From: Bradyrhizobium sp.
Lineage (GTDB): Bacteria > Pseudomonadota > Alphaproteobacteria > Rhizobiales > Beijerinckiaceae
Assembly (NCBI GenBank): GCA_004799435.1
Contig: SSMV01000120.1
Location: forward strand, 27,996-91,995
Length of the DNA stretch: 64,000 nucleotides
Reading direction: 5' to 3'
Of this stretch, positions 55,929 through 64,000 are shown in pieces. Both the position numbers and the translations under genes were made by a program. The notes under the pieces were generated by a model. That model saw only the letters and a program-made list of their open reading frames with translations, did no database searches and was not told where the DNA came from. Position 1 is the stretch's first letter. The number at the start of each line of letters is the position of its first letter.

Positions 55929-57203
55929 ATGATCGAACCGACCCTCGCGCGCGCCCGCATCCTGCTGATCGTCGGCGGCGGCGTCGCGGCCTACAAGGCG
56001 CTCGATCTGGTTCGTCGGCTTCGGGAACGCGGCGCCTCCGTGCGCGTTGCTATGACGGCGGCGGCACGGGAATTTGTCACGCCGCTTTCTTTTGAGGCGC
56101 TGAGCGGCCAGCCGGTTCGCTTCGACCTCTTCGCACTGACCGAAGACTCGGGGATGGGCCACATCGAATTTTCCCGCGAAGCGGACCTGGTCGTCGTCGC
56201 GCCGGCGACCGCCAATCTTCTCGCTCGCATGGCCCAGGGCCTCGCCGACGATCTGGCGACGACGACCCTGCTCGCCACCGATAAGCGCGCTTTGCTCGCC
56301 CCCGCGATGAACCTGCGCATGTGGCTGCATCCGGCGACGCAGCGCAATGTGGCGACGCTGCGCGGCGACGGCGCGCTCTTCGTCGGACCGGACGACGGCG
56401 AAATGGCCTGCGGCGAATATGGGCCCGGCCGGATGGCGGAGCCTTTGGCGATTGTCGCCGCGATCGAGCGTGCGCTGCAGGAGCCAACCGCGATTCCATT
56501 GCCGCCGGGCGTCGGTGCGCGGCCGGGCAAGGCGCAAACCTCCGGCGTCCTCGCCGGACGGCGGGTTGTGGTCACCTCCGGCCCGACCCAGGAACCGATC
56601 GATCCGGTTCGCTACCTCGGCAACCGCTCGTCGGGCCGTCAGGGCCACGCGATCGCCGCCGCCGCGCGCGCCGCGGGCGCGGAAACAATTCTTGTCAGCG
56701 GTCCGACGGGGCTTCCCGACCCGCCCGACGTCGCGGTCGTTCGCATCGAGACGGCGCTCGAGATGCAGGCGGCGGTGCGCGCCGCGCTTCCAGCCGACAT
56801 TTTTATCGCCGCCGCCGCTGTCGCCGACTGGCGGGTCGACCGCGCGTCGGAGCAGAAGCTCAAGAAGCGCGGCGCCGGCGCGCCGACGCTCACGCTGACG
56901 GAAAACCCCGACATTCTCGCCGAGGTCGCCACGCTTCGCAAAGGCCGGCCGTCGCTCGTCATCGGTTTTGCCGCCGAGACGGAGAATCTCGTCGACAACG
57001 CGCGCCGCAAGCTCGCGCGTAAGGGCTGCGATCTGATCGTCGCCAATAGCGTGGCGGCCAAAGACGGCGGCTTCGGCGGTCCCGATAATCAAGCGACGAT
57101 CGTCTCGCACGACGGGGTCGAGGCGTGGCCGCGCATGGCGAAAACGGAACTGGCGAGCGCGCTGATCGCGCTCGCCGCCAAGAGACTGGAAAAGGGACGA
57201 TGA
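55929..57203 (+). CDS. coaBC: Bifunctional phosphopantothenoylcysteine decarboxylase/synthetase
   Basis: Coenzyme A biosynthesis enzyme of 424 residues. The CoaC flavoprotein domain (about 1-180) has [42 protein letters not shown] and the active Cys loop [11 protein letters not shown] (about C160). The CoaB domain (about 190-424) has [28 protein letters not shown], the catalytic Lys region KLKK and [10 protein letters not shown]. Its stop overlaps the dut start by ATGA. About 160 bases without a gene precede it. Confidence 0.97.
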   Translation: MIEPTLARARILLIVGGGVAAYKALDLVRRLRERGASVRVAMTAAAREFVTPLSFEALSGQPVRFDLFALTEDSGMGHIEFSREADLVVVAPATANLLARMAQGLADDLATTTLLATDKRALLAPAMNLRMWLHPATQRNVATLRGDGALFVGPDDGEMACGEYGPGRMAEPLAIVAAIERALQEPTAIPLPPGVGARPGKAQTSGVLAGRRVVVTSGPTQEPIDPVRYLGNRSSGRQGHAIAAAARAAGAETILVSGPTGLPDPPDVAVVRIETALEMQAAVRAALPADIFIAAAAVADWRVDRASEQKLKKRGAGAPTLTLTENPDILAEVATLRKGRPSLVIGFAAETENLVDNARRKLARKGCDLIVANSVAAKDGGFGGPDNQATIVSHDGVEAWPRMAKTELASALIALAAKRLEKGR

Positions 57204-57664
57204 TCGAGGTGCCTTGCCGACATTTTCCCCATTCGGAAGGAATGGCTCTACCGCGCTATCTCAGCGCTGGGGCGGCCGGCCTCGATCTTGTCGCCGCATT
57301 GCCCGACGGCGGCGACGTCGTCCTCGATCCCGGCGCGCGGGCGCTGATCCCGACCGGGCTGGCGCTTGAATTGCCGAACGGCTTCGAGGCTCAGGTGCGG
57401 CCGCGTTCGGGGTTAGCGCTGAAGGAGGGCGTCACCGTTCTCAACAGCCCGGGCACGATCGATTCGGACTACCGGGGGGAAATCGGCGTCATACTGATCA
57501 ATTTTGGACAAAATCCAGTGTCAATCCGGCGAGGCGCCCGCATCGCGCAGCTCGTCGTCAACCCAGTCGAGCGCGTCACCCTCATCAAGGGCGAAGCGCT
57601 CAATTCAAGCGAGCGCGGCGCGCGGGGCTTTGGCTCCACAGGCCGCTCAGACGAGGAGAATTGA
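57200..57664 (+). CDS. dut: Deoxyuridine 5'-triphosphate nucleotidohydrolase (dUTPase)
   Basis: Trimeric pyrophosphatase of 154 residues that keeps uracil out of DNA and supplies dUMP. Five family motifs are seen: [56 protein letters not shown] and [11 protein letters not shown] (the flexible P-loop-like tail). The ATG overlaps the coaBC stop (ATGA), fixing the start. The next gene begins one base after its stop, so three genes share a transcript. Confidence 0.97.
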   Translation: MIEVPCRHFPHSEGMALPRYLSAGAAGLDLVAALPDGGDVVLDPGARALIPTGLALELPNGFEAQVRPRSGLALKEGVTVLNSPGTIDSDYRGEIGVILINFGQNPVSIRRGARIAQLVVNPVERVTLIKGEALNSSERGARGFGSTGRSDEEN

Positions 57665-57665
57665 G

Positions 57666-58118
57666 ATGAACCTATTGTCGAGACGCAGTCTTCTCGCCGT
57701 TGCGGCGGTCGTCGATATTTCGCTTCATTCGCGCTCCTCGCCGGTCGCCGCCAAGGCGCTCGCCGCCAGGCACAAGCTGCCGCCGCGCCATCTCGAAACG
57801 CTGCTGCAAGGCCTCGTTCACGCCAAGATCCTCAAGGGCGTGCGCGGCCCGCGCGGCGGCTATGAACTGGCGCGCGAGCGGCGGCGAATCACGGTGGGCG
57901 AGATCGTCCGCACCTCGGTGAACTTGAGCACTGCCGAACCCGAGGAAATCGGCTCGCATTCGCGGCTGCTCGAAAAAGTGATCGACCCCGCCGTGCGGCA
58001 CGCCGGCGAGTCCTTCCTCGTCAATCTCGACGCCATCACGATCGAACAATTGTGCGACGACGCCGAAAAGGCCAACGTGCTGGCGGAAGAGAAGGCGGCC
58101 GGCGATTTCACCATCTGA
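57666..58118 (+). CDS. Rrf2-family transcriptional regulator
   Basis: A 150-residue winged-helix regulator. The DNA-binding part has AVVDISLHSRSSPVAAKALA, LPPRHLETLLQGLVHAKILKGVRGPRGGYELAR, quoted in pieces: LPPRHLETLLQGL, VRGPRGGYELAR. The three clustered Cys that hold an Fe-S cluster in IscR, RirA and NsrR are absent; only one Cys (EQLCDDAE) is present. So it probably senses something other than iron-sulfur status. It lies directly before cysK, and CymR-type Rrf2 proteins control cysteine synthesis, so a similar role is likely. Confidence 0.9.
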   Translation: MNLLSRRSLLAVAAVVDISLHSRSSPVAAKALAARHKLPPRHLETLLQGLVHAKILKGVRGPRGGYELARERRRITVGEIVRTSVNLSTAEPEEIGSHSRLLEKVIDPAVRHAGESFLVNLDAITIEQLCDDAEKANVLAEEKAAGDFTI

Positions 58119-58140
58119 AAACGATAGTCTATAAATTCCA

Positions 58141-58168
58141 TATGACAAAAGCGGTAAATAGTGTCATA
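58141..58168. promoter_or_regulatory. Inverted repeat upstream of cysK (possible Rrf2 operator)
   Basis: TATGAC and GTCATA form an exact inverted repeat with 16 bases between, in an AT-rich stretch that stands out from its GC-rich surroundings. It lies in the 100-base gap between the Rrf2-type regulator gene and cysK. The position suits a cysK promoter and operator. No regulator binding is known. Confidence 0.4.
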
Positions 58169-58220
58169 GGGAAACGCGGCCGCCGCTGACATCGCTGGCG
58201 GCCATATGGAGGCGGGGTCC

Positions 58221-59210
58221 ATGTCGGCGAGCGGCAAAGAGGCGAAGAGCGACGTGAAGCGAACGCCCGGACGCGGACGCATCTATGAGTCGATCACGGA
58301 CACAATCGGCGATACGCCGCTGGTCCGGATGGACCGCATCGCCAAGGAGCGCGGCGTGCGCGCCAGGCTGCTCGCCAAACTTGAATTCTTCAATCCGATC
58401 GCCAGCGTCAAGGATCGCATCGGCGTCGCGATGATCGACGCGCTTGAGGCTCAGGGGCGTCTCGCGCCCGGCCGCGGCGTGCTGGTCGAACCGACGTCAG
58501 GCAACACTGGCATCGCCTTGGCCTTCGTCGCCGCCGCGCGCGGCTACAAGCTGATTCTCGTCATGCCGGAATCGATGTCGGTCGAGCGCCGCAAGATGCT
58601 GGCTTTGCTCGGCGCCGAACTGGTGCTGACGCCGGCGTCGCAGGGCATGAAAGGCGCGATCGCCAAAGCCAATGAAATTGTCGCCGCGACGCCCGGCGCG
58701 GTCATCCCGCAGCAATTCGAGAACCCGGCCAATCCCGAAATTCACCGCCGCACCACCGCCGAGGAAATCTGGAACGACACGCAGGGCGAAGTCGACATCG
58801 TCGTCTCGGGCGTCGGCACCGGCGGCACGCTGACCGGCGTCGGGTCGGTGTTGAAAGCGCGCAAACCGAGTGTGCGCATGATCGCCGTGGAGCCCGAAGA
58901 CTCGCCGGTGCTATCGGGCGGCGCGCCAGGACCGCATAAGATCCAAGGCATCGGCGCGGGCTTCGCGCCGGCCATTCTCGATCGCAGTCTGATCGACGAA
59001 GTCGTCACCGTCGGCAATCAGACCGCTTTCGACACCGCGCGACTGGTCGCGCGGCTCGAGGGCATTCCGGTCGGCATTTCTTCCGGCGCCGCGGTTGCGG
59101 CGGCGCTCGATGTGGGCCGGCGGCCGGAGAATGACGGCAAGAACATTGTCATCATCATCCCCTCTTTCGCCGAGCGTTACCTGTCGACGGCACTGTTCGA
59201 GGGGCTGTGA
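58221..59210 (+). CDS. cysK: Cysteine synthase A (O-acetylserine sulfhydrylase)
   Basis: PLP enzyme of 329 residues making cysteine from O-acetylserine and sulfide. The PLP Lys lies in [16 protein letters not shown], the substrate loop is [12 protein letters not shown] and the phosphate-binding loop is [24 protein letters not shown] is the C-terminal PLP-ring contact. The N-terminal extension before [16 protein letters not shown] is slightly long and basic. The ATG at 58221 is chosen because GGAGG sits eight bases upstream; an ATG 15 bases earlier overlaps that site. Confidence 0.96.
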   Translation: MSASGKEAKSDVKRTPGRGRIYESITDTIGDTPLVRMDRIAKERGVRARLLAKLEFFNPIASVKDRIGVAMIDALEAQGRLAPGRGVLVEPTSGNTGIALAFVAAARGYKLILVMPESMSVERRKMLALLGAELVLTPASQGMKGAIAKANEIVAATPGAVIPQQFENPANPEIHRRTTAEEIWNDTQGEVDIVVSGVGTGGTLTGVGSVLKARKPSVRMIAVEPEDSPVLSGGAPGPHKIQGIGAGFAPAILDRSLIDEVVTVGNQTAFDTARLVARLEGIPVGISSGAAVAAALDVGRRPENDGKNIVIIIPSFAERYLSTALFEGL

Positions 59211-59234
59211 GCGGGACCGCGAAAACGCGGGCCT

Positions 59235-60494
59235 TTACGAGGTCGCGTCTTTCGCGCGCTTCGCCGCCGCATTGATAATTCCGCGTGTCAGCGAAGCATC
59301 GGCCGGATAAAGCGGGATGAGACAGGCCTGCACGGCGTGATAGAGATCGGGCTTGCCGGTGAAATAGCGCTCGACCGGCTGCAACGAATCGTCGAGCTGC
59401 GGCCGCCAGCCGCCCCAGCGCCGGTCGATGAGATGCTGATCGGCGAAGGTCCAGAAGCGCGCATACCAGTCGTCCGCCAATTCGCCCCCGCCATGCGCGG
59501 CGAGGAAGGCCGCGGCGCCGATGCCCTCGCAACATGGCCACCACAGACGATCGCGCACGCGCGGCGCGCCGCTCCACTCCAACGTGTAATAAAGCCCGCC
59601 CCGGGTCTTATCCCAGCCCTGCCCGACCGCGCGCTCTAAGAGCGAGCGCGCCGCGTCGGGCAACCAGGCGAGCCGCCTGCCGCCGAGCTCCCAGAGCTGG
59701 AGCGCCAGCCGCGTCCATTCCAGCGCGTGACCCGGCGTCACGCCGAAGGGGCGGAACATGTCGGAGCCTTTGTAATCGCGATCGACTTGCCAGCGATCGG
59801 TGTAATGCTCCGGCACGAACCAGCCGTTGCCGGCCGCCGCGCGACGCAGAATGAGATCGGCGATGCTCTCGGCCTTGTCGAGGAAATCGCGCTCGCCCGT
59901 CGCCTCATAGGCCGCCATCAGCGCTTCGGTCAGATGCATATTGGCGTTCTGGCCGCGGTAGGCTGAAAACGGCGTCCAGTCCTCGCGGAACTCTTCCGCG
60001 CTTGCGCCCCAATCCGCCTCCCAGAAGCGCGTCGCGATGACCTCGGCGATGTCGGCGATCAGCGCGTCGGCCTCCGGATGTCCGACGCATTTGGCGCTCG
60101 CCGCGGCGAGCAGCACATGGCCGTGGCCATAAGCGAGTTTGTCGCGCTCGCGTGGGCCATGATCGTCGAAAGACCAGAAATAGCCGCCGTGGCGCGCGTC
60201 GCGATGGCGCGTGCGAATCGCCTTCACGCCATGATCGATGATGTCGTCGGCGCCTTTGCGGCCGAGCAGACGGGCGATGGCGAAGCAATGGACCATTCGC
60301 GTCGTTTCGTGCAGCGGTCGCACGCGCTCGGCGGGCATCGGTCGGCCCCGCTCGTCGAGATTGGCGAAGCCGCCGCTGGCGACAATCAGGTTGGGCTGGA
60401 AAAAGTTAAACAGCGCCTCGGCTTGCGCCGCGAGCCACGCTCTATGCGCCGGATCGTCGCGGCGGGGCGTTGGCATTGCTTCTGTCGGGCTCAT
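59235..60494 (-). CDS. AGE-family sugar epimerase/isomerase
   Basis: A 419-residue alpha/alpha-barrel enzyme of the N-acylglucosamine 2-epimerase superfamily, which also includes mannose and aldose-ketose isomerases. Conserved segments are RPLHETTRMVHCFAIARLL, YGHGHVLLAAASA, RGQNANMHLTEALMAAYEAT, FGVTPGHALEWTRLALQLWE and WWPCCEGIGAAAFLAA, containing the His residues of the active barrel. Members of this type more often isomerise free sugars than acylated ones; the substrate is not settled. GGGGGAGA lies ten bases before the ATG. It is divergent from hemW. Confidence 0.92.
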   Translation of the reverse strand: MSPTEAMPTPRRDDPAHRAWLAAQAEALFNFFQPNLIVASGGFANLDERGRPMPAERVRPLHETTRMVHCFAIARLLGRKGADDIIDHGVKAIRTRHRDARHGGYFWSFDDHGPRERDKLAYGHGHVLLAAASAKCVGHPEADALIADIAEVIATRFWEADWGASAEEFREDWTPFSAYRGQNANMHLTEALMAAYEATGERDFLDKAESIADLILRRAAAGNGWFVPEHYTDRWQVDRDYKGSDMFRPFGVTPGHALEWTRLALQLWELGGRRLAWLPDAARSLLERAVGQGWDKTRGGLYYTLEWSGAPRVRDRLWWPCCEGIGAAAFLAAHGGGELADDWYARFWTFADQHLIDRRWGGWRPQLDDSLQPVERYFTGKPDLYHAVQACLIPLYPADASLTRGIINAAAKRAKDATS

Positions 60495-60585
60495 ATTCGG
60501 CGTCTCCCCCGGGCGCGCGCTGGCGTATTACGCGACCTTAGCAAAGTTTCTGGCGCCCCGCCCGCCAAGCTGGCATAAGGCGGCG

Positions 60586-61773
60586 ATGACGAAGACCGAG
60601 ACCTTCGCGTCGCGCTCGACCGGCGAAGCCGACCCTGGCTTCGGCGTCTATGTGCATTGGCCCTTCTGTCTCGCCAAGTGCCCCTATTGCGATTTCAATT
60701 CGCATGTGCGCGCCGAGCCGGTCGACGAAGAGCGTTTCGTCGCCGCCTTCCGGGCCGAGATCGCTCATCGCGCCGCGCTGACGCCAGGACGCGTCGCGCG
60801 CTCGATCTTCTTTGGCGGCGGCACGCCCTCCCTGATGCGCCCGCAAACAGTGCAGAGCCTGATCGACGCGATCGCCGGGGCCTGGACGCTCGCGCCGGAC
60901 GCGGAGATCACGCTTGAAGCCAATCCGACCAGCGTCGAAGCCGGCCGTTTCCGCGGCTACCGCGCCGCCGGCGTCAATCGCCTGTCGATCGGCGTTCAGG
61001 CGCTCGACGATGCCGATCTCAAAGCGCTCGGCCGTCGCCATAGCGTCGCCGAGGCGATCGAAGCGGTGAAAGTGGCCCAGGCGATTTTCGTCCGCACCTC
61101 CTTCGATCTGATCTACGCCCGCCCCGGCCAGAGCGAAGCGGCCTGGCGGTCCGAGCTGATCAAAGCGATCGCCTTGGCCGGCGAACATCTGTCGCTCTAT
61201 CAGCTCACCATCGAGCCGGACACGATCTTCGAGCGTCTGTGGCGCGCCGGCAAATTGCAGACGCCTGACGAAGACCTCGCCCGCGCCCTGTTCGACGCGA
61301 CGCAGGAGATCATGGGCGACGCCGGCATGCCGGCTTACGAAGTGTCCAATCATGCGCGGCCCGGCGCCGAAAGCCGTCACAATCTTATCTATTGGCGCTA
61401 CGGCGAATATGCGGGGATTGGGCCCGGCGCCCATGGCCGCATCGTCACGACAGATGGACGGCGCGCCCAGGCGGCGGAGAAGCATCCCGAAATGTGGTTG
61501 ACGCAAGTCGAGACCGAAGGTCACGGCCTTGTCGAAAATACGCTGCTCAGCGCCGAGGAACAGGGCGACGAATATTTGCTGATGGGCCTGCGCCTGCGCG
61601 AGGGCGTCGACGCCACGCGTTTCGAGGCCTTGAGCGGACGCTCGCTGCGTCGGCGCCAGATCGACGATTTGCTCGCGGATGGGTTCATCGACGAAAGCGC
61701 GGATGGCCGCATTCGCGTGACCGCCGTCGGGATGCCGTTGCTCGATTCCGTCGTCGCCGATCTGGCGGCGTGA
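60586..61773 (+). CDS. hemW: Radical SAM heme chaperone HemW
   Basis: A 395-residue radical SAM protein once annotated as oxygen-independent coproporphyrinogen oxidase but now known as a heme chaperone. The cluster motif CLAKCPYCDF (CX3CX2C) lies at about 29-38 within VYVHWPFCLAKCPYCDFNSH. FFGGGTPSLM, the Glu-rich EITLEANPTS and RLSIGVQALDD follow. The later HemW domain has YEVSNHARPGAES and YAGIGPGAHGR. The extra Cys after the cluster typical of HemN is absent. The start is at the ATG preceding the short N-terminal tail; the frame is open upstream. Confidence 0.95.
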   Translation: MTKTETFASRSTGEADPGFGVYVHWPFCLAKCPYCDFNSHVRAEPVDEERFVAAFRAEIAHRAALTPGRVARSIFFGGGTPSLMRPQTVQSLIDAIAGAWTLAPDAEITLEANPTSVEAGRFRGYRAAGVNRLSIGVQALDDADLKALGRRHSVAEAIEAVKVAQAIFVRTSFDLIYARPGQSEAAWRSELIKAIALAGEHLSLYQLTIEPDTIFERLWRAGKLQTPDEDLARALFDATQEIMGDAGMPAYEVSNHARPGAESRHNLIYWRYGEYAGIGPGAHGRIVTTDGRRAQAAEKHPEMWLTQVETEGHGLVENTLLSAEEQGDEYLLMGLRLREGVDATRFEALSGRSLRRRQIDDLLADGFIDESADGRIRVTAVGMPLLDSVVADLAA

Positions 61774-61799
61774 GCGGGGACCGCCAGCGCGAGGTCACG

Positions 61800-62780
61800 A
61801 TGAGATTGCTGATCACAGGCGCGACCGGAAAAGTCGGACGCAATCTGATCGGCAGGGTTCTCTCCGAGCCGCGACTCGCAAACATTCGCATTCGAGCGCT
61901 CTGTCACAATCGCCTTCTCCCTGAGGGTCCGCGTCTTGAGGTCGTGAAGGGGACAATCGCCGATCGCAACTGCGTGGAAGCCGCGATGGCGGGCGTGACC
62001 CATGTCGTGCATCTGGCGACCTGCAAGGAGACGCCCGAGCTCGTCATGGATGTGACGGTCAAGGGCCTCTTTTGGCTGCTCGAATCTTTCCGCGCGAGCG
62101 CCAGCGCGGCGCAGTTCATTCTGATTGGCGGCGACGCCAGCGTCGGCCATTTCTTCTATGACCGCGGCGCGCCGGTGACAGAGCTCACGCCGCATATGGC
62201 CTATCCAGGCTGCTATGCGCTTTCCAAGGTGCTGGAGGAGGTCCTGCTGCAACAGGCCCATATTCAATATGGGCTGAACACTTGCTGTTTGCGGGCGCCA
62301 TGGATCATGGAGAAAGACGACTTCCGCTACACGCTGTCCTTCGGCGACGATGTTTTCGGCGGTCCCGACTGGAAGACGCTGGTGACGCCGGAGATCGCCG
62401 AACGCTGCGTTAAGGCGGGGACGGTTCCCTTGTTGCGCGACGCGCAAGGCCGTCCACTAAAGCGAAATTTCGTCCATGTCGACGATCTCGTCGCCGCCAT
62501 TCTGGCCGCGCTCGACAATCCGGCGACGAACGGCGAGCTCTACAATATCTCGATGGACGAGCCGGTCGATTACGGCGATGTCGCCTCCTATCTCAAAGCG
62601 ACGCGCGGCCTCGATTCGATCGACATCCCGAGCAACTATCATTCGACTTGGCTCGACAATAGCCGCGCCAAATTCTCTTTCGACTGGCGCCCGAAATACG
62701 ACTTGCCCAGGCTCATCGAGGCGGCCTGGGCCTACCGGCGCGCGGCGGACGATCCGCGCAAGATTTGGTATGCGGGGTAA
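61800..62780 (+). CDS. NAD-dependent epimerase/dehydratase-family protein
   Basis: A 326-residue extended short-chain dehydrogenase. The Rossmann motif MRLLITGATGKVGRNLIG starts the protein, THVVHLATCKETPE is the nucleotide-binding strand, and YPGCYALSKVLEEVLL carries the YxxxK catalytic pair. RNFVHVDDLVAAILAAL and GELYNISMDEPV are typical of sugar-nucleotide epimerases. The substrate is unknown. GAGG lies six bases before the ATG. It follows hemW by 26 bases and may be co-transcribed; the frame is open far upstream inside hemW in another reading. Confidence 0.9.
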   Translation: MRLLITGATGKVGRNLIGRVLSEPRLANIRIRALCHNRLLPEGPRLEVVKGTIADRNCVEAAMAGVTHVVHLATCKETPELVMDVTVKGLFWLLESFRASASAAQFILIGGDASVGHFFYDRGAPVTELTPHMAYPGCYALSKVLEEVLLQQAHIQYGLNTCCLRAPWIMEKDDFRYTLSFGDDVFGGPDWKTLVTPEIAERCVKAGTVPLLRDAQGRPLKRNFVHVDDLVAAILAALDNPATNGELYNISMDEPVDYGDVASYLKATRGLDSIDIPSNYHSTWLDNSRAKFSFDWRPKYDLPRLIEAAWAYRRAADDPRKIWYAG

Positions 62781-62809
62781 TTCACGCTGTCCCCTGCCAG
62801 TCGCGGTCG

Positions 62810-63637
62810 CTATGGGGCCGGCTTCACGAACTTGAGCGTGAATCGGTCGCTCTCGCCGATGGCAGCGTATTTTTCATGATCGATGTCCTTGAGCCGATAG
62901 GTCGGCGGCAGAGCCCAGACGCCAACGGAATAGTCTTTGGTGTCTTTGGGATTGGCGTTGATCTCGGATGCGCCAACGAACTTGAATCCGGCGGCCTCGG
63001 CCAGCGCGACCGCGAAATCCTCGCGCACGTAGCCGCTCTTGGCGAGCGGGTCCTGCGGTTGATCGGATCGTGCGCGATGCTCCTCGACGCCGAGCACGCC
63101 GCCGGGTTTGAGCGACTTGAAGAACGCCGCGAAGGCCGCTGGCGCGTCGCCCGCGGCCATCCAATTGTGAATGTTGCGGAAGGTCAGCACGAAATCGGCG
63201 CTGCCGGGCGCGGCGATCGGATAGGCGTCGCCGTTGAACGACGTCACTTGAACGCCGCCATAGCGCTCCGGCGCCGCGACGAATTTTGCGTTGAAGGCGG
63301 CGATATCCTTTTGCGCTTCCTCAGATGTCGACTGAGGATCGCCGACGGCGGCGATGTAGCGGCCCCGCTCTTTGAGATAGGGGGCGAGAATTTCCGTCCA
63401 GTAGCCGCTCGATCCGGGAAGAATTTCGACGACGACACTATCGGGCTTCACCCCGAAGAAGCTCAATGTCGCTTCGGGGTGGCGGAAAGCGTCGCGAGCG
63501 CTGTTGGCGGGGCTGCGATCCGAACTGGCGACAAGCGCGGCGAGCGTAGGGTCCGCCGCTTGCGCCGACGCCGCGCATAGCCCGGCCGCCAAAACGCCGG
63601 CCAGCGCGAAGCCAAGCCCTCTCAAGATTGTGATCAT
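62810..63637 (-). CDS. Exported class I methyltransferase-like protein
   Basis: A 275-residue protein with a signal peptide (MITILRGLGFALAGVLAAGLCAASAQA) ahead of a domain that resembles SAM-dependent methyltransferases of the COG4798 type. Seen are SFFGVKPDSVVVEILPGSSGYWTEILAPYL (in pieces: VVVEILPGSSGYWTEIL), GRYIAAVGDP, DAYPIAAPGSADFVLTFRNIHNW and LKPGGVLGVEEH. The usual GXGXG loop is replaced by LPGSSGYW. The ATG has GAGG upstream and starts just before the signal peptide; the frame is open 43 codons further. A SAM enzyme in the periplasm would lack its cofactor, so the real role is uncertain. Confidence 0.83.
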   Translation of the reverse strand: MITILRGLGFALAGVLAAGLCAASAQAADPTLAALVASSDRSPANSARDAFRHPEATLSFFGVKPDSVVVEILPGSSGYWTEILAPYLKERGRYIAAVGDPQSTSEEAQKDIAAFNAKFVAAPERYGGVQVTSFNGDAYPIAAPGSADFVLTFRNIHNWMAAGDAPAAFAAFFKSLKPGGVLGVEEHRARSDQPQDPLAKSGYVREDFAVALAEAAGFKFVGASEINANPKDTKDYSVGVWALPPTYRLKDIDHEKYAAIGESDRFTLKFVKPAP

Positions 63638-64000
63638 ATCCGCCTCAAATCTTCGCCTCGCGCCCGCCGCCGATTTTCCTGAGGCTCCGATTGAGCCATT
63701 TCCGCCACGTCGCTTGCAACCCCCTCCATTGGCCAAAACTTGGAACGTCGCTCCCGCGCTCGCCATGATGTCGCCTGGCGTGGCGGTCGTGGCGGCCGCC
63801 GATTTGGCGGCTTGGCGGCGTGAGCCGAGGGGCGGCGCGGCCGAGGCGGTTGATAGTTTCCGGCCTTTGTTTGTTTTCAGCGCGCTGCGCGACGCTATTT
63901 TTCCGTCCTCGTCGCGGCGAACGCCTCGCGCAACGGCCAGAGCGGGTCAATCGATAGATTAACATTATTATGGTGTAATTCATAGTCTCGACAAGAAACG
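63638..64000. other. Region without a supported gene at the right edge
   Basis: These 363 bases must hold the promoter of the exported methyltransferase-like gene. A short minus-strand frame (63645-63983) and a plus-strand frame (63504-63962) are open, but both have low-complexity, Arg-rich products and overlap each other. The last 60 bases turn AT-rich (around AACATTATTATGG), which suggests a promoter for a gene beyond the window. No RNA gene was seen. Confidence 0.4.

Noticed and set aside
63645..63983. Short minus-strand frame at the right edge
   Set aside because: Arg/Gly-rich product, no ribosome site, and overlaps another spurious frame on the opposite strand.

Overview
The window looks like chromosomal DNA of an alphaproteobacterium, most likely of the order Hyphomicrobiales/Rhizobiales. 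The base composition is GC-rich, with long spurious open frames opposite most real genes. The ubiE-ubiB-coaBC-dut run, the divergent zapE/polA pair, the ccm cytochrome c maturation genes and two kinds of dispersed palindrome of Rhizobiales type (20438-20559 and 24860-24945) all fit this. I could not fix family or genus; a Beijerinckiaceae/Methylocystaceae-type genome is a guess. No rRNA, tRNA or CRISPR array was seen.

Layout. 1-6922 is core replication and envelope: the 5' part of a class A penicillin-binding protein, dnaN, a TetR regulator, zapE and polA. 6930-11650 is an accessory island. It holds a stand-alone Mrr-N-like winged-helix protein, a complete IS1595-family insertion sequence (7503-9629, 26-bp inverted ends, 8-bp target duplication) with two non-transposase genes, then a phage- or toxin-like gene with a Cys-containing C-terminus and two tandem TPR paralogues. 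11750-15284 carries a MOSC protein, two small membrane proteins and an asparagine synthetase-like enzyme. 15518-20425 has a two-component system followed by a cytochrome c'-like protein, a secreted beta-propeller and a DUF6338-like membrane protein with a tiny partner. 20586-27903 is mixed: an MFS transporter, a membrane protein, a UvrD/Rep-type helicase, a SulP transporter translationally coupled to mog, and a DUF2937 protein.

28021-41513 is a polysaccharide export cluster. It contains a WecG/TagA/CpsF transferase, an aldo/keto reductase, two GT4 glycosyltransferases, a GMC oxidoreductase, a two-domain protein with a glycan-type beta-propeller, a Tat-exported GH10 glycanase, a Wzz/Wzc-like protein with a defective P-loop, a Wzy/VpsF-like polymerase and a Wzx flippase. 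Most neighbours overlap by 4 bases (ATGA or GTGA). Together they could make, polymerise, flip and trim an exopolysaccharide; no initiating phosphoglycosyltransferase or Wza lies inside the window.

41579-47725 holds apaG and the cytochrome c maturation genes, split into ccmCDG and ccmAB by an oppositely oriented GAF-PAS-GGDEF-EAL gene. 47857-53264 has aconitase and a second GGDEF-EAL protein with a periplasmic CHASE sensor. 53463-59210 holds ubiquinone biosynthesis (ubiE, ubiB), coaBC, dut, an Rrf2 regulator and cysK. 59235-63637 has an AGE-family sugar epimerase/isomerase, hemW, an NAD-dependent epimerase and an exported methyltransferase-like protein. The last 363 bases hold no gene I can support.
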